Part shown: positions 45,401 through 54,902 of the stretch, one piece after another
Numbering within the stretch: the stretch's first letter is position 1
Layout: every line of letters begins with the position of its first letter
Assembly (NCBI GenBank): GCA_021774735.1
Contig: JAJFIS010000022.1
Span: forward strand, 62,001 to 126,000
Origin: Alphaproteobacteria bacterium
GTDB lineage: Bacteria > Pseudomonadota > Alphaproteobacteria > Sphingomonadales > Kordiimonadaceae
Length of the DNA stretch: 64,000 bases
Reading direction: 5' to 3'
Notes under the pieces: generated by a model
Database searches by the model: none
What the model saw: the letters and a program-made list of their open reading frames with translations, nothing else
Told to the model about the DNA's origin: nothing
Translations under genes and position numbers: made by a program

Positions 45401-45929
45401 AGACTCCACAGCCTTAAGCGAGGCCGTCGCTAGGAGCTATTTTAAATTACTGGCGATTAAAGATGAATATGAAGTAGCGCGTTTAATCACTGATGGGGAC
45501 TTCAAGGATGAAATTGCTAAGCGCTTCACCGGCAAGTTTAAGGTAAAATACCATATGGCCCCGCCCATATTTGGCGGCAAAAAAGGCCCCGATGGCAGAC
45601 CCCGCAAATATGCCTTTGGTGGGTGGGTTATTCCGTTACTGAAACTAATGTGTCGCATGCGTTTTTTGCGCGGCAGCAAGCTGGATATTTTTAGCTATAG
45701 CAAAGAGCGCCGCGCGCAATTGGCCCTGCTGGAAAATTTTGAAAGCATGACGGAAAGCATCATCCAAGAATTAAGCCCTGACAACTTAGGTCAAGCGGTT
45801 GATTTGGTCGCTTCGGTTATGAAACTACGGGGTTTTGGCCCTGTTTTTGAGCAATCGTTAGAAGAATATCAGAAATCTCTTCCCGCACTGAAAGATGCCT
45901 TTTATAAAGGTGGGCAAGAAGCGACCTAA
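42477..45929 (+). CDS. Fused indolepyruvate:ferredoxin oxidoreductase (IorA-IorB type)
   Basis: 1150 residues. It converts aryl pyruvates to aryl-acetyl-CoA with ferredoxin as acceptor. Order: pyruvate-oxidoreductase-like N-terminal domain (about 1-400), thiamine diphosphate domain (about 430-610, GIGCHFMASWM and MGGEGVNWVGRS), ferredoxin-like cysteines (about 635-680, CEGCGDCSVQSNC and CNKDFSCIEGFCP), gamma-type domain (about 715-900, SGVGGTGVITIGAII), and a C-terminal DUF6537-like part. The fused single-chain form is common in aerobic proteobacteria, in contrast to two-subunit archaeal enzymes. Twenty bases before the aminotransferase gene, so co-transcribed. Confidence 0.92.
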   Translation: MISIDTQYKLTDRYNRSEGRIFLTGTQALVRIMIDQARLDEAAGKNTAGFVSGYRGSPLGGVDQEMWRAEKLLTSHKVKFLPAINEDLAATAVLGTQQVESDPEREVEGVFSMWYGKGPGVDRAGDALKHGNAYGSSPTGGALVVTGDDHGCVSSSMAHQSDVALMSWFMPVLNPASIDEIISYGLYGYALSRYSGMWVGLKAIAENIESAASIELSPLPKFNNPGDFDIPELGLHYRWPDLPGPQIENRMVAKKDAVLAFARANPIDKCLYHNGHAKLGIITTGKGHKDLMEAMHLLDLNEGKCRQLGIDIYKIGMVWPLEMKGISSFMAGKKEILVVEEKRGIIESQIKEYAFSNNTVPHPNIFGKENEDSSDLLSWTGELNPRDVAAALSYRLKKAFGIDLSAAIIKADSTIAQQKPITDVIRMPYFCSGCPHNRSTKVPEGSKALAGIGCHFMASWMERETSSLIQMGGEGVNWVGRSLFNGNKHIFQNLGEGTYFHSGSMAIRQAQAAGANITYKILFNDAVAMTGGQPVDGQITVPGIAAQVRAEGVEAIVIVTDEPETYRTVSLPKSVEVHDRDMLDSLQKDLRQIKGVSVLIYDQTCAAEKRRRRKRGTYPDPTKRAFINHRICEGCGDCSVQSNCLSIVPRETMAGRKRQIDQHSCNKDFSCIEGFCPSFVTIEGGSLKKPEATQITGLKDAILRLPEPVLPTFNHSYDLLVSGVGGTGVITIGAIITMAAHLEGKGASVLDFMGFAQKGGTVLSYIRFAPTPNELNQVRIETGRADAAIACDMVVATGPAALRALAKDRTRIALNMEEIPTGNYVLDRDADMHVNDRTKLLADIVGRERFDALNATRLAVELLGDSVFSNMMMTGYAWQQGLIPASLAALMQALTLNGVAVEKNKIAFGWGRLMAHDPKYVLSHCTSGEPKIDDSLSGLMGFHRETLTNYGGAAYTVRYRKLIDKVIKAEANVLQDSTALSEAVARSYFKLLAIKDEYEVARLITDGDFKDEIAKRFTGKFKVKYHMAPPIFGGKKGPDGRPRKYAFGGWVIPLLKLMCRMRFLRGSKLDIFSYSKERRAQLALLENFESMTESIIQELSPDNLGQAVDLVASVMKLRGFGPVFEQSLEEYQKSLPALKDAFYKGGQEAT

Positions 45930-45946
45930 CCCAAAAGAAAGTGTTG

Positions 45947-47140
45947 ATGATGTTCCAAAGTCTTGAAAATTTACCCGTAGATCCCATCCTTGGTATGATG
46001 GCAATTTTTAGGGCTGATGAACGACCAAATAAGGTGGACCTTAGCGTCGGCGTTTTCAAAGATAGCCAAGGCAACACACCCATTTTTGACGCAGTGAAAA
46101 AAGCTGAAAGTTACCGGCTTGAAACAGAAGACACCAAAGCCTATATCGGCATTCCCGGCACTGCGGGCTTCAATAAAACTATGCTCTCTCTAATCTTGGG
46201 CGATGGTCTTTATGGCAGCTTAGTAAATCGCTTAAGTGCTGCCCTCACACCCGGTGGCAGCGGTGCGCTTAGAGTGGCGGCGGAATTGATCGTACGCACC
46301 AAGAACAACCCCACCATATGGGTTAGCGATCCCACATGGGGCAATCATACTCCATTGATCAGTAGTACGGGTCTAACCATGAAAAGTTACCCCTATTTTG
46401 ACAAGGCAACCCACGGCGTGCGTTTTGACGCCATGATGGACAGTTTTTCATCCCTCGGTGAAAATGATATCGTGCTGTTCCATGCATGCTGCCACAACCC
46501 AACGGGCGCTGACCTTTCGCCAGATCAATGGGACCAAATTGCCGATCTCGCCTTAGATCGTGGTTTCATCCCTTTTGTTGACTGTGCTTACCAAGGATTA
46601 GCCGACGACTTAGACAGTGATGCTTACGGTGTGCGCAAATTGGCCAGCACTGTTCCAGAAATGATCATTGCGTCGTCCTGTAGCAAAAACTTTGGTCTTT
46701 ACCGCGAAAGGGTTGGGCAAGTGGCCGTGCTTAGCCAATCTGCCCACCAAAGCGGTACCAGCAGCAATATGATGCTAGCCATTCGCACCATGTATTCCAT
46801 GCCACCCGCCCACGGCGGCGCTATTGTCGAGCATATTCTTGAAACGCCAGACCTTAGAGCATCATGGCAGGCGGAGCTTGCAGATATCTGCAGCAGTATT
46901 CACCAATCTCGGCATTTACTCGCTGATGGCTTAAATGCCTCCAAAATTGACACCGACTTTTCCTACCTGACCGCCAACAAGGGCATGTTTTCTTATCTTG
47001 CCTTGAGCAAAGAGCAAATTGACCGCCTGCGAAACGAACATGCCGTATATCTGTTAAGTTCAGGGCGGATAAATTTAGCCGGAGCCCACGCGGGTAATAT
47101 TCATCTTATTGTCGCCGCGATGGAAAATATTTGCCTATAG
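45947..47140 (+). CDS. Aromatic/aspartate-type aminotransferase (class I, TyrB-like)
   Basis: About 397 residues. Pyridoxal phosphate enzyme with SVGVFKD at the opening, HACCHNPTGADLS, and the Schiff-base Lys in ASSCSKNFGLYRERVG; an Arg is expected for substrate binding near the C-terminus (LSSGRINLAG). It would turn Phe, Tyr or Trp into the corresponding pyruvate for the oxidoreductase encoded just upstream. Start is one of two adjacent ATGs (45947 or 45950); an in-frame GTG at 45941 is less likely. Confidence 0.9.
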   Translation: MMFQSLENLPVDPILGMMAIFRADERPNKVDLSVGVFKDSQGNTPIFDAVKKAESYRLETEDTKAYIGIPGTAGFNKTMLSLILGDGLYGSLVNRLSAALTPGGSGALRVAAELIVRTKNNPTIWVSDPTWGNHTPLISSTGLTMKSYPYFDKATHGVRFDAMMDSFSSLGENDIVLFHACCHNPTGADLSPDQWDQIADLALDRGFIPFVDCAYQGLADDLDSDAYGVRKLASTVPEMIIASSCSKNFGLYRERVGQVAVLSQSAHQSGTSSNMMLAIRTMYSMPPAHGGAIVEHILETPDLRASWQAELADICSSIHQSRHLLADGLNASKIDTDFSYLTANKGMFSYLALSKEQIDRLRNEHAVYLLSSGRINLAGAHAGNIHLIVAAMENICL

Positions 47141-47902
47141 ACGCGCGTTTAACGCACCATATTCGGTGCAAGCCGCCCTGAACTGTTCATAGATATACCC
47201 ATTCAGCGGCATGTCATCGCTGAGAATTTCCGGGTGCCATTGAACCGCTAACAAAAAACCTTCCCGGGGTGGCAGGCTGAAAGCTTCGATCAGGCCATCC
47301 GGCGCACGCGCTTCTATGCGCAAATCTGACGCTAAATTTTTGATGCCCTGCCCGTGCAAACTATTGACCTTAAAGCTTTTTTCCCCGTCCATGGATGCTA
47401 AAAAGCCATCCGGTTCCACCGCGACCCTATGGGCCGAACTAAATTGAACGCTATGAGGCTGGCTTGGGTCTGCGCGGTGATCCAAAAATTCATCTTCATC
47501 ATGTAGGCGTTGGTACAAAGTGCCGCCGAGCGCCACGTTAATTTCTTGAAAACCTCGGCAAATTCCCATCATGGGCATACGGCGATCCCGGGTCGCCTTG
47601 ATAAGTTCAAAAGATAACCTGTCTCGTTTTATATCACGGAGGTCATTTTCAATTTCCGGCGGAGCATTATAGTGAACCGGGTCAATATTCGACGGGCTGC
47701 CCGTCATGCAAATGCCATCAAGGCGGTCGAGCAAACCATTCAAGTCATCGCCCAAGCAGTCCATGGCAATAATCACTGGAATCATGTCCGCCGCGAACAG
47801 TGCTGTTAAATATTGGTCCAGCACTAAACTCATGCTGCGACCTTTGATGGTTCCATTGTCCGGCACAACACCGACAATGGGCTTTTGCGCCATATGTTGC
47901 AT
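47135..47902 (-). CDS. Class I glutamine amidotransferase-like hydrolase, C26 family (PuuD-like)
   Basis: 255 residues. Catalytic Cys in MGICRGFQEINV and the His-Glu pair in VQWHPEI define the gamma-glutamyl-gamma-aminobutyrate hydrolase family; LHGQGIKNLA is another family block. PuuD cleaves gamma-glutamyl-GABA in putrescine breakdown; no other puu gene is present, so the substrate may be a different gamma-glutamyl amide. Convergent with the aminotransferase gene, overlapping its last six bases. AGGA precedes the ATG. Confidence 0.88.
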   Translation of the reverse strand: MQHMAQKPIVGVVPDNGTIKGRSMSLVLDQYLTALFAADMIPVIIAMDCLGDDLNGLLDRLDGICMTGSPSNIDPVHYNAPPEIENDLRDIKRDRLSFELIKATRDRRMPMMGICRGFQEINVALGGTLYQRLHDEDEFLDHRADPSQPHSVQFSSAHRVAVEPDGFLASMDGEKSFKVNSLHGQGIKNLASDLRIEARAPDGLIEAFSLPPREGFLLAVQWHPEILSDDMPLNGYIYEQFRAACTEYGALNARL

Positions 47903-48169
47903 TGAAAAATTTCCTAAAACAGGGGTAAATATTTTCTAATCTGCTAAGCTTCAGCCTTGTTCAACCTAACTACTATAATTTCACCGCATCGCACTAGTTT
48001 AAAAAACTACGCCTAGTGAACTACTCTCTGGCGCTAGACGATAGCTCTATTGGCTTATGCAAACAACTTCCGGGGCCTAAAATCTATATAATTCAAGCTG
48101 GAAAAATTACCAGAGTGGCTTATAAATGCAGGCGACACATGCAAAATTGTCCATGCGCATACCATCGTG

Positions 48170-49792
48170 ATGAAAACCTCCAATAGAGAAAGAGCCATTG
48201 TGGAGATTGAAACAGGTCAATATAATAGGCTTTTAAAACAGGGGTTTGAAGCATTAGACCACGCACGGACAGATGTAGCCCACCAATGTGCTCGCCGAGC
48301 TCTGTCCATTAACAATCAACATGCTGGCGGTCATTTTCTGGTTGCTTTAGTTGCTTTTAACCAAAAAAATTACACGGTGGCCCGCCAAGCTTTGATGAGC
48401 ACCGTTAGCCTTGACCCATTGCATGCAGCCGGTTGGTCCCAATTAGCCCGAGTTTGTATATTAACAGGCCAATATAATAATGCCGCAGATGCACTGGAAA
48501 AAGCGCTGGCGCAGAACCCCAAAGACCCAATAGTTCAGGATATTATTGGTACTGTTTTTAGCCTTCTCGGCGACCAAGAAAGCGCCCTGACTTGGCACAA
48601 TAAAGCCGTATTAAAAGCCGCTGACAATGCCCGCTACCATTTGAACAAAGCCGCTTGCTTAATATTTCTTGGCCACAATGATGATGCAAAAACCTCCCTT
48701 AACCGGACCCTAGCATTACAGCCCGACCATGCCCAAGCGCATTGGATGCTCGCCCGCCTAGACAAAGCACAAGACCGAAAGCACTTAAGTGAAATATCTG
48801 AAATGCTAAAGCAGCCTTCGGCTTCCAAGGATGCTGAAGCTTTCTTGTGGTACGCCGCTGGCAAATTAGCCGAAGACCTGGGTGATTGGGATATGGCCGC
48901 AAAAGCCTATACCAAAGGTGCAAAAGCCCGCCGGCAAACAGTGCGCTATGACGAAGGTGCTGAGGAACGGTTATTCAAAGCTTTGAAAGAAACATACACC
49001 GACGATTGGATGAAAAAGACCGCCTGTGGTGTGGATAATCCATCCCCCATTTTTATTGTCGGCCAGCCCCGCACCGGCACAACATTGGTTGAGCGCATCA
49101 TAACCAGCCACACGGACGTTCATTCTGCGGGTGAATTACAGCAATTTGCCATGGCCATAAAGCGCCAAACGGGCATTCCATCCCACGGTCTGCCGATGAC
49201 CGCTGAGATAGCAAGAGCCGCTGCCGCGCTTGACATGACAAAGTTAGGCCAAGCCTATCTTGACACTACGCGGTTACTGCGCGGCACATCGCCACATTTT
49301 GTTGATAAATTACCCGTAAATTACTTATACTTACCGCTTATTGCAGCGGCTTTGCCAAAAGCAAAAATCATTCATATTCGCCGGTGTGCCATGGACAGCT
49401 GTTTCGCCAGTTACAAACAGTTATTTGCTGATGCCTATGTCCATTCTTATGACCAAGGAGAAATGGCACGCCACCATGTGCGCTACCGAAATTTAATGGA
49501 ACATTGGCACGATCTTTTAGGTGACAGAATCTTAGATGTGCATTATGAAAATGTAGTAACAGATACAGAAGCTGAAGCGCGGCGTATCACGAAGCATTTA
49601 AACCTAAGTTGGGATGACAGGCTATTAAACTTCCACTTACAAGACCAGGCTGTAACCACAGCCAGTGCATCGCAAGTACGCGAAAAAGCGCATACGCGCT
49701 CAGTCGGGCGTTGGCGAAATTTTAGTGGAACACTCACCAAAATGCAGGGCATTTTATCCGCCGCAGGATATGAGCCCAATGAAAAGAGATAG
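48170..49792 (+). CDS. TPR-repeat sulfotransferase
   Basis: 540 residues. N-terminal tetratricopeptide repeats (about 15-280; for example LARVCILTGQYNNAADALEK) followed by a sulfotransferase domain (about 290-520) with the PAPS 5'-phosphosulfate loop FIVGQPRTGTTLVERI and the 3'-phosphate block IIHIRRCAMDSCFASYKQ. Substrate not evident. No good ribosome site is seen before the ATG. The next gene, a TonB receptor, begins 51 bases downstream on the same strand; a small CCCTG/CAGGG hairpin lies between. Confidence 0.88.
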   Translation: MKTSNRERAIVEIETGQYNRLLKQGFEALDHARTDVAHQCARRALSINNQHAGGHFLVALVAFNQKNYTVARQALMSTVSLDPLHAAGWSQLARVCILTGQYNNAADALEKALAQNPKDPIVQDIIGTVFSLLGDQESALTWHNKAVLKAADNARYHLNKAACLIFLGHNDDAKTSLNRTLALQPDHAQAHWMLARLDKAQDRKHLSEISEMLKQPSASKDAEAFLWYAAGKLAEDLGDWDMAAKAYTKGAKARRQTVRYDEGAEERLFKALKETYTDDWMKKTACGVDNPSPIFIVGQPRTGTTLVERIITSHTDVHSAGELQQFAMAIKRQTGIPSHGLPMTAEIARAAAALDMTKLGQAYLDTTRLLRGTSPHFVDKLPVNYLYLPLIAAALPKAKIIHIRRCAMDSCFASYKQLFADAYVHSYDQGEMARHHVRYRNLMEHWHDLLGDRILDVHYENVVTDTEAEARRITKHLNLSWDDRLLNFHLQDQAVTTASASQVREKAHTRSVGRWRNFSGTLTKMQGILSAAGYEPNEKR

Positions 49793-49843
49793 TATTAAAT
49801 GACCAATAGCCCTGCATCAACACAGGGTGAATAAGGACACACA

Positions 49844-52159
49844 ATGAATAGAAATATCCCATTTTATAAAAAAGCCACCCTTATGGCTGGGAGTTCATTC
49901 TTAGCGCTAAATATTGCATCACAGTCCAGTTCTTCCCAAGATAACAACACACCCACAATTGAAGAGATTATTGTTACGGCTCAAAAACGGTCTGAACCCA
50001 TCCAAGATGTCCCCATCGCCATTTCAGCTTTTGACGAGAGCTTCATGAAGCGAGCCAATATTGATGATGTTAAAGACTTGGTGAAATTCACGCCCGGCTT
50101 TTCTGGTGACAGCAAAGACAGCTTCATTGATTTCATTTCAATTCGCGGCATTTCAACCAATGACTTTGGCGTCGGCGGGGACCCATCGATTGGCTTTTTC
50201 AAAAATGGCTTTTATCAAGGCCGCAACGGCGTCGCCGTCTCATCAACCTTTGATAATGAACGCGCTGAAGTGTTGCGCGGCCCACAAGGTTTTCTGTTTG
50301 GGCGCAATGCCATTGCTGGGGCGGTGAACATTCACACCCGAAAGCCAGAGCTTGGTACTTATAATGGCTATATTGATGCGGGTCTCGGCGAGCGTAACAT
50401 TCGAGAAATCCAAGGCGCTGTTAACATGCCCATGGGGGATAATAATGCTTTGCGGCTTGCCGCCTACTTCGACCATGAGGATGGTTATGTCACCAATTTG
50501 GCGCGGCCAAATGATGACAAACTTATCGCCCATGAGAAATTTGCCTTTCGCGGCACTTTTTTGCATGAGCAAGATAACCTTACCCTCACCCTAATGGCCG
50601 AATATGAAGACCGCGAACAAAGTGGCAGCGTCTATGCGGCTGTTCGCGATGAAAATTATGAAGCTATCGCCGCTATATTTGGTGACATCGCACCCGCTGC
50701 TAACAGCCGCACGATCAATTCAGACGCCGGGCTGGGCAATTTCGATAATGGCGAGATATTCAGTCTTTCTGGTACATTAGATTATGAATTTGACGGCGCG
50801 ACTTTGACCATTATGGCAGGTTTCAAAGACCATGCTTATGAATATTCAGAGGATTTCGACGGCCTGCCCATCGGCATTAACGATTATAATCAGGACCAAG
50901 AGGGTGACTACAGGGAAGCCGAAATCCGGCTGGTTTCCAATGATGATAGTGATTTAAATTGGTATGCGGGGCTTTCCGCCTATGAAGAAGACATCAATGC
51001 CCAGTTTAATCAACGCTCTGATGAGGAAGTGAACTGTCAATTTTACTATTATTATACTTGCCAAGACCTTGTGGTTAATTACTGGGGTTACCCCAGCTAC
51101 ACGCCGAACCCGGATGGCCTGCTTGAATCTAACATTGTGGACGGCAATTATAAAGGTTGGGCCGCGTATCTGGACCTGAACTATAAGGTCAGTGAAACTT
51201 TCGAGCTCGGCTTTGGGGTCCGCTATAGCTACGACAAGAAGAATTTCTCCAATAACATCTTGCCTGTTGATAGTGACCTAGGGCCCTTTTTGAACTTCGG
51301 CTTTACCACCGATGGCCCCATCACAGAATCCCATAGTTGGGATAGTTTCACGCCGCGCGCCATTGCCCGCTGGACGCCCAACAATAATTTTATGGCCTAT
51401 GCCAGTGTAACAAAGGGTTATAAATCAGGGGGCTATGCCAGTTTTGCCGCTGAGCTTGTGGGCGGCGTTGACGATGATTATGTCGCGCTGCCGGGTGTAA
51501 CATTAGACCGTTTCGACCCAGAAACAGTATGGTCCTATGAGCTTGGCTTTAAGGCCGATCTGATGGATAAACGCCTGCGCCTAAACGCCAATATCTTCCA
51601 TTATCGCTACCGTGATTTGCAGCTCACTTTCTTCGAATCTGGTGGGTCAAAGGTCGATAATGTTGGCCGCGTAAAAGCCACTGGGTTCGAGGCCACAGCA
51701 CAGGCGGTTCTTAGTGCTAATTTTGATGTGTATCTGGCGGCTTCTTGGATTTCATCTAGCGCCTCTCAAGTTCCCGATACCATCTGCGATGCATGTGACG
51801 GCAATCGCCTGACCCAACAGCCGCGAGCAACCCTAGCAGGCGTTATAAACTATCACCAGCCTGTGGGTAATGGTGGGGCTGAAATTTCTGCCTCTGCTGA
51901 CTTTAGGACCCAGTCGCGTATGTTTAGTGGTCTTGATAATTTACTGCCGTCATCAGTTGCCCCCTGGACAGAAGTTGGGGCCCGCGTCAGCTATATATTA
52001 AATAGCGGCACTAGCTTTACCCTATATGTCGATAATCTGTTTGACGAACTTTACTATGACTATGGCACCGATGGGGATGGCTTGTTCCCAACCACACTTG
52101 CTGGGCCAAGTCGCCCGCGCACAGTGGGCTTTAGGGTCACTATTCCCTTCGGTGAATAG
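49844..52159 (+). CDS. TonB-dependent outer membrane receptor
   Basis: 771 residues. Signal-like start, then a TonB box in IEEIIVTAQKR (about 39-49), a plug domain (about 50-165, with VLRGPQGFLFGRNAIAGAVNI), and a 22-strand barrel ending FRVTIPFGE. This type (IEEIIVTAQKR, no iron-siderophore landmark) is common in sphingomonad-like and marine alphaproteobacteria and often takes up plant or algal oligosaccharides or other organics. AAGGA lies before the ATG. Probably co-transcribed with the sulfotransferase gene. Confidence 0.93.
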   Translation: MNRNIPFYKKATLMAGSSFLALNIASQSSSSQDNNTPTIEEIIVTAQKRSEPIQDVPIAISAFDESFMKRANIDDVKDLVKFTPGFSGDSKDSFIDFISIRGISTNDFGVGGDPSIGFFKNGFYQGRNGVAVSSTFDNERAEVLRGPQGFLFGRNAIAGAVNIHTRKPELGTYNGYIDAGLGERNIREIQGAVNMPMGDNNALRLAAYFDHEDGYVTNLARPNDDKLIAHEKFAFRGTFLHEQDNLTLTLMAEYEDREQSGSVYAAVRDENYEAIAAIFGDIAPAANSRTINSDAGLGNFDNGEIFSLSGTLDYEFDGATLTIMAGFKDHAYEYSEDFDGLPIGINDYNQDQEGDYREAEIRLVSNDDSDLNWYAGLSAYEEDINAQFNQRSDEEVNCQFYYYYTCQDLVVNYWGYPSYTPNPDGLLESNIVDGNYKGWAAYLDLNYKVSETFELGFGVRYSYDKKNFSNNILPVDSDLGPFLNFGFTTDGPITESHSWDSFTPRAIARWTPNNNFMAYASVTKGYKSGGYASFAAELVGGVDDDYVALPGVTLDRFDPETVWSYELGFKADLMDKRLRLNANIFHYRYRDLQLTFFESGGSKVDNVGRVKATGFEATAQAVLSANFDVYLAASWISSSASQVPDTICDACDGNRLTQQPRATLAGVINYHQPVGNGGAEISASADFRTQSRMFSGLDNLLPSSVAPWTEVGARVSYILNSGTSFTLYVDNLFDELYYDYGTDGDGLFPTTLAGPSRPRTVGFRVTIPFGE

Positions 52160-52222
52160 GGGCCTTCGGCACCAAAAAGAGGTGGCCCGCAGGCATCTCT
52201 TCTTTCGTTATCACTCACAAAG

Positions 52223-52250
52223 AAAAAGGGCGCCGAAGCGCCCTTTAAAA
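52223..52250. terminator. Bidirectional intrinsic terminator between two TonB receptor genes
   Basis: GGGCGC (52228-52233), loop CGAA, GCGCCC (52238-52243), with AAAAA before and TTTAAAA after. Serves the convergent receptor genes on both strands. Confidence 0.85.
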
Positions 52251-52271
52251 AGATTGTCCTTGGTTTGTTAC

Positions 52272-54902
52272 TTAGAAGGAGTAAACAGCCCGCAGATAAT
52301 AATAACCACCATTGAAGCCCATTGGTGATGTCACTGGGAAACGAGCCCCAACGATACCAGCGAATGGGTTAATGTCTGGGTCGTTATTAAACAGGTTGTT
52401 AGCGCCAACACTAATCTCCAAGTTTTCCATTACATTGTAGCCAATTTGAGCATCAATCGTAACTTCAGAACCTGGGAAGATTTCCAAACCAGCACTATCT
52501 AGGTGAACTTCGGTATATTTACCGAAATAGTTCGCCCGGACCATACCGCGCCATTTGTCTTCAACATGGGTGAAAGTCGCATTAGCACGATAGCGTGGTA
52601 AGTTCTTTTCAAGTTGAAGAATGCGGGTCGCATCCAACGTCACTGGGTTGAAGTCAGTAACTTCAGTGTCGGTCCAGTTAGCAACTAGCATGAAGGTGCT
52701 GCTACCATTTTCCGTAATATTCATCGGAACAGTGGCAACAATATCAACACCCTGGGTTTTCGTATCAAAGTCATTGACGAAGAAACGGAAAGCCGCCAAG
52801 TCACCAGCAAAGCCAATACCTTCTGCCACAAGCGCATCACGCTGGGCATCCGTTAATGACCGGCTAGCCGATTGGGTGATACGATCATCAAGCTTAATGT
52901 TGAAATAATCAACGGTTAAGCTGAATGCTTCGCCCGCGTAACCAAAGCCAAGGGTAAAGCTGTCTGATTTCTCAGGGCCTAGTGCCTCAGCGCCCACTGC
53001 TTGCGCAATTGGGTTGGTTGGTGGGATGGTACCACGCTGTGCAAGCTGCAGAACGCCGTTCACAGATTCAAACACCGTAGAGATGTTAACAACCTGCTGC
53101 TGACCAACGGTAGGCGCACGGAAACCAGTGGAGTATGTGGCACGGAAAGAAAGGCTATCCGATATTTTATACAAAGAAGATAGCTTGAAGTTGGTCGTTG
53201 AACCAAAGTCAGAGAAATCTTCCCAGCGTACGGCAAGACCCATAATGAACCGCTCGGTTACATCAGCTTCCATATCAATATAGAAAGCAATGTTAGTGCG
53301 ATCATTCACGCCAGCAACCTGTGGGCTGAAACCAGAGAAACCGTTCGAGCCAATACCAAAGCCTTGCGACCCTGTTACCGTATCACCGACATCATTGGTC
53401 AGAGCAAAAGGTTGACCAAGAATACCAACCTCAAAAGATTCAGGCTGGCCAACACGGGCCTCAAACTGTTCTTCACGCCATTCAAAACCACCAGCAATAT
53501 TCAGCGGTGAGGCAAAACCAGCAATCTCAACCGGATAACTCAGGTCAAGGTTAAAGTTTTTCTCAAGCTGAATGTAGCTGCCAAGTTCAAAGTTATTTGG
53601 TGTGGCAGGGCCTAAGCTCGCGTTGATGGTATTGTTAATGAAGAAGTCCGCTTGGTTGCGTCCAACATGGAAACTAACATCATAGCCTAAGCCACTGTCC
53701 ATTTCGCCGCGATACCCCATAGCAATGCTGGCATCGTTCAAGCGACCACCAAACTGCGGTGTAAAGCCACCTGGGAACATTTCATTGAAAACAAAGCAGT
53801 TAGGGTCTGCTACAACGGTCGCTAGACCTGCCGCATCACCAACATTAAGTTCGTTTCCGGCTGCAACGGTACCCGTTGATGCTTCACCTTCATTAAAGTT
53901 GATACCACCAAGGCAGGTGATGCCATCTTCTGGTGTTAAGTCACCAACAAGGCGGGTTGCGCCACTGTCAGCTGAGTTAACACCACCACGTGTGTTTGGA
54001 TTACGGAAGAAGAAACCACCTTCAACTTCGCGCTCGGCGTAGTTACCAAAGGCATATACTTCACCACTACCGGTCTCAACGCCAAAGTTTGCAAATACTT
54101 TCCAGTCATCGCGCACTTCAGGCTGACCCCAAATTTGGGTGTAAGGCTCGCGAATATTGCTGTTACCACCAGCAATCAACTGCTTCGCATCGCGGCGTTG
54201 CACACTTCGGCTTGTTGCCCCTTGCTCGCGCCATTCAGCACTCAGGTTAAAGAAACCACTGTCTGTTACTGGCAGGCCAATATTGGCTGAAAGCTGGCGC
54301 TGATCGCCGTCGCCTTCATAATGCTGGCCCCATTTAGCTTCGAAAGAACCGCCTTCATTGCTATCTTTCAGTCTAAAGTTCATCACACCGGCAATAGCAT
54401 CAGAACCATACTGAGCTGCTGCACCGTCGCGCAATACTTCAACCTGCTTCAAGGCAATCGCTGGGATGGTAGAAATATCAGGCCCTTGCGAACCATCAGA
54501 AATACCACCGCCCAAGAATGCAATAACCGACGCACGGTGGCGACGTTTGCCGTTAACCAAAACCAAAGTTTGGTCAGGGGCAAGGCCGCGCAAGTTCGCT
54601 GGGCGAACAAGAGTAGCCGCATCACTAATAGGCTGAGCGTTAACATTATAGGATGGCACCAATGCCCTGAGTAGGTTGGACATGTCGCCGTCGCCATGAT
54701 TGGCAAAATCGTCACCGCTGATAACATCAACCGGTGCTGGGTTGTCGCCTGCTGAACGCGCGGCACGGCGCGAACCGGTAACGACAACTTCTTCTACGTC
54801 AGCGCCGCTATCAGCGTCCTGCGCAGATACTGCTGTAACACCGGACGCCAGCATAAGCGCCGCGCATGATGTTCCAACAAGAAATTTTCCGTAATTTTTC
54901 AT
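52272..54902 (-). CDS. TonB-dependent outer membrane receptor
   Basis: 876 residues. Signal peptide ends near VSAQ (about 28), TonB box VEEVVVTGSRR (36-46), plug domain with LVLVNGKRRHR and VEVLRDGAAAQYGSDAIAGVMN, barrel closing with YYLRAVYSF. The LVNGKRRHRASVI/AAQYGSDAI pattern fits the large group of CirA-like/oar-like receptors with loosely known substrates. A GGAGG precedes the ATG. Convergent with the other receptor gene; the 219-base region upstream (54903-55121) has no gene. Confidence 0.93.
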   Translation of the reverse strand: MKNYGKFLVGTSCAALMLASGVTAVSAQDADSGADVEEVVVTGSRRAARSAGDNPAPVDVISGDDFANHGDGDMSNLLRALVPSYNVNAQPISDAATLVRPANLRGLAPDQTLVLVNGKRRHRASVIAFLGGGISDGSQGPDISTIPAIALKQVEVLRDGAAAQYGSDAIAGVMNFRLKDSNEGGSFEAKWGQHYEGDGDQRQLSANIGLPVTDSGFFNLSAEWREQGATSRSVQRRDAKQLIAGGNSNIREPYTQIWGQPEVRDDWKVFANFGVETGSGEVYAFGNYAEREVEGGFFFRNPNTRGGVNSADSGATRLVGDLTPEDGITCLGGINFNEGEASTGTVAAGNELNVGDAAGLATVVADPNCFVFNEMFPGGFTPQFGGRLNDASIAMGYRGEMDSGLGYDVSFHVGRNQADFFINNTINASLGPATPNNFELGSYIQLEKNFNLDLSYPVEIAGFASPLNIAGGFEWREEQFEARVGQPESFEVGILGQPFALTNDVGDTVTGSQGFGIGSNGFSGFSPQVAGVNDRTNIAFYIDMEADVTERFIMGLAVRWEDFSDFGSTTNFKLSSLYKISDSLSFRATYSTGFRAPTVGQQQVVNISTVFESVNGVLQLAQRGTIPPTNPIAQAVGAEALGPEKSDSFTLGFGYAGEAFSLTVDYFNIKLDDRITQSASRSLTDAQRDALVAEGIGFAGDLAAFRFFVNDFDTKTQGVDIVATVPMNITENGSSTFMLVANWTDTEVTDFNPVTLDATRILQLEKNLPRYRANATFTHVEDKWRGMVRANYFGKYTEVHLDSAGLEIFPGSEVTIDAQIGYNVMENLEISVGANNLFNNDPDINPFAGIVGARFPVTSPMGFNGGYYYLRAVYSF

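Noticed and set aside
47992-48018. CACTAG...CTAGTG inverted pair before the TPR-sulfotransferase gene
   Set aside because: The arms are short, the spacing is 15 bases and there is no supporting context; it could arise by chance.
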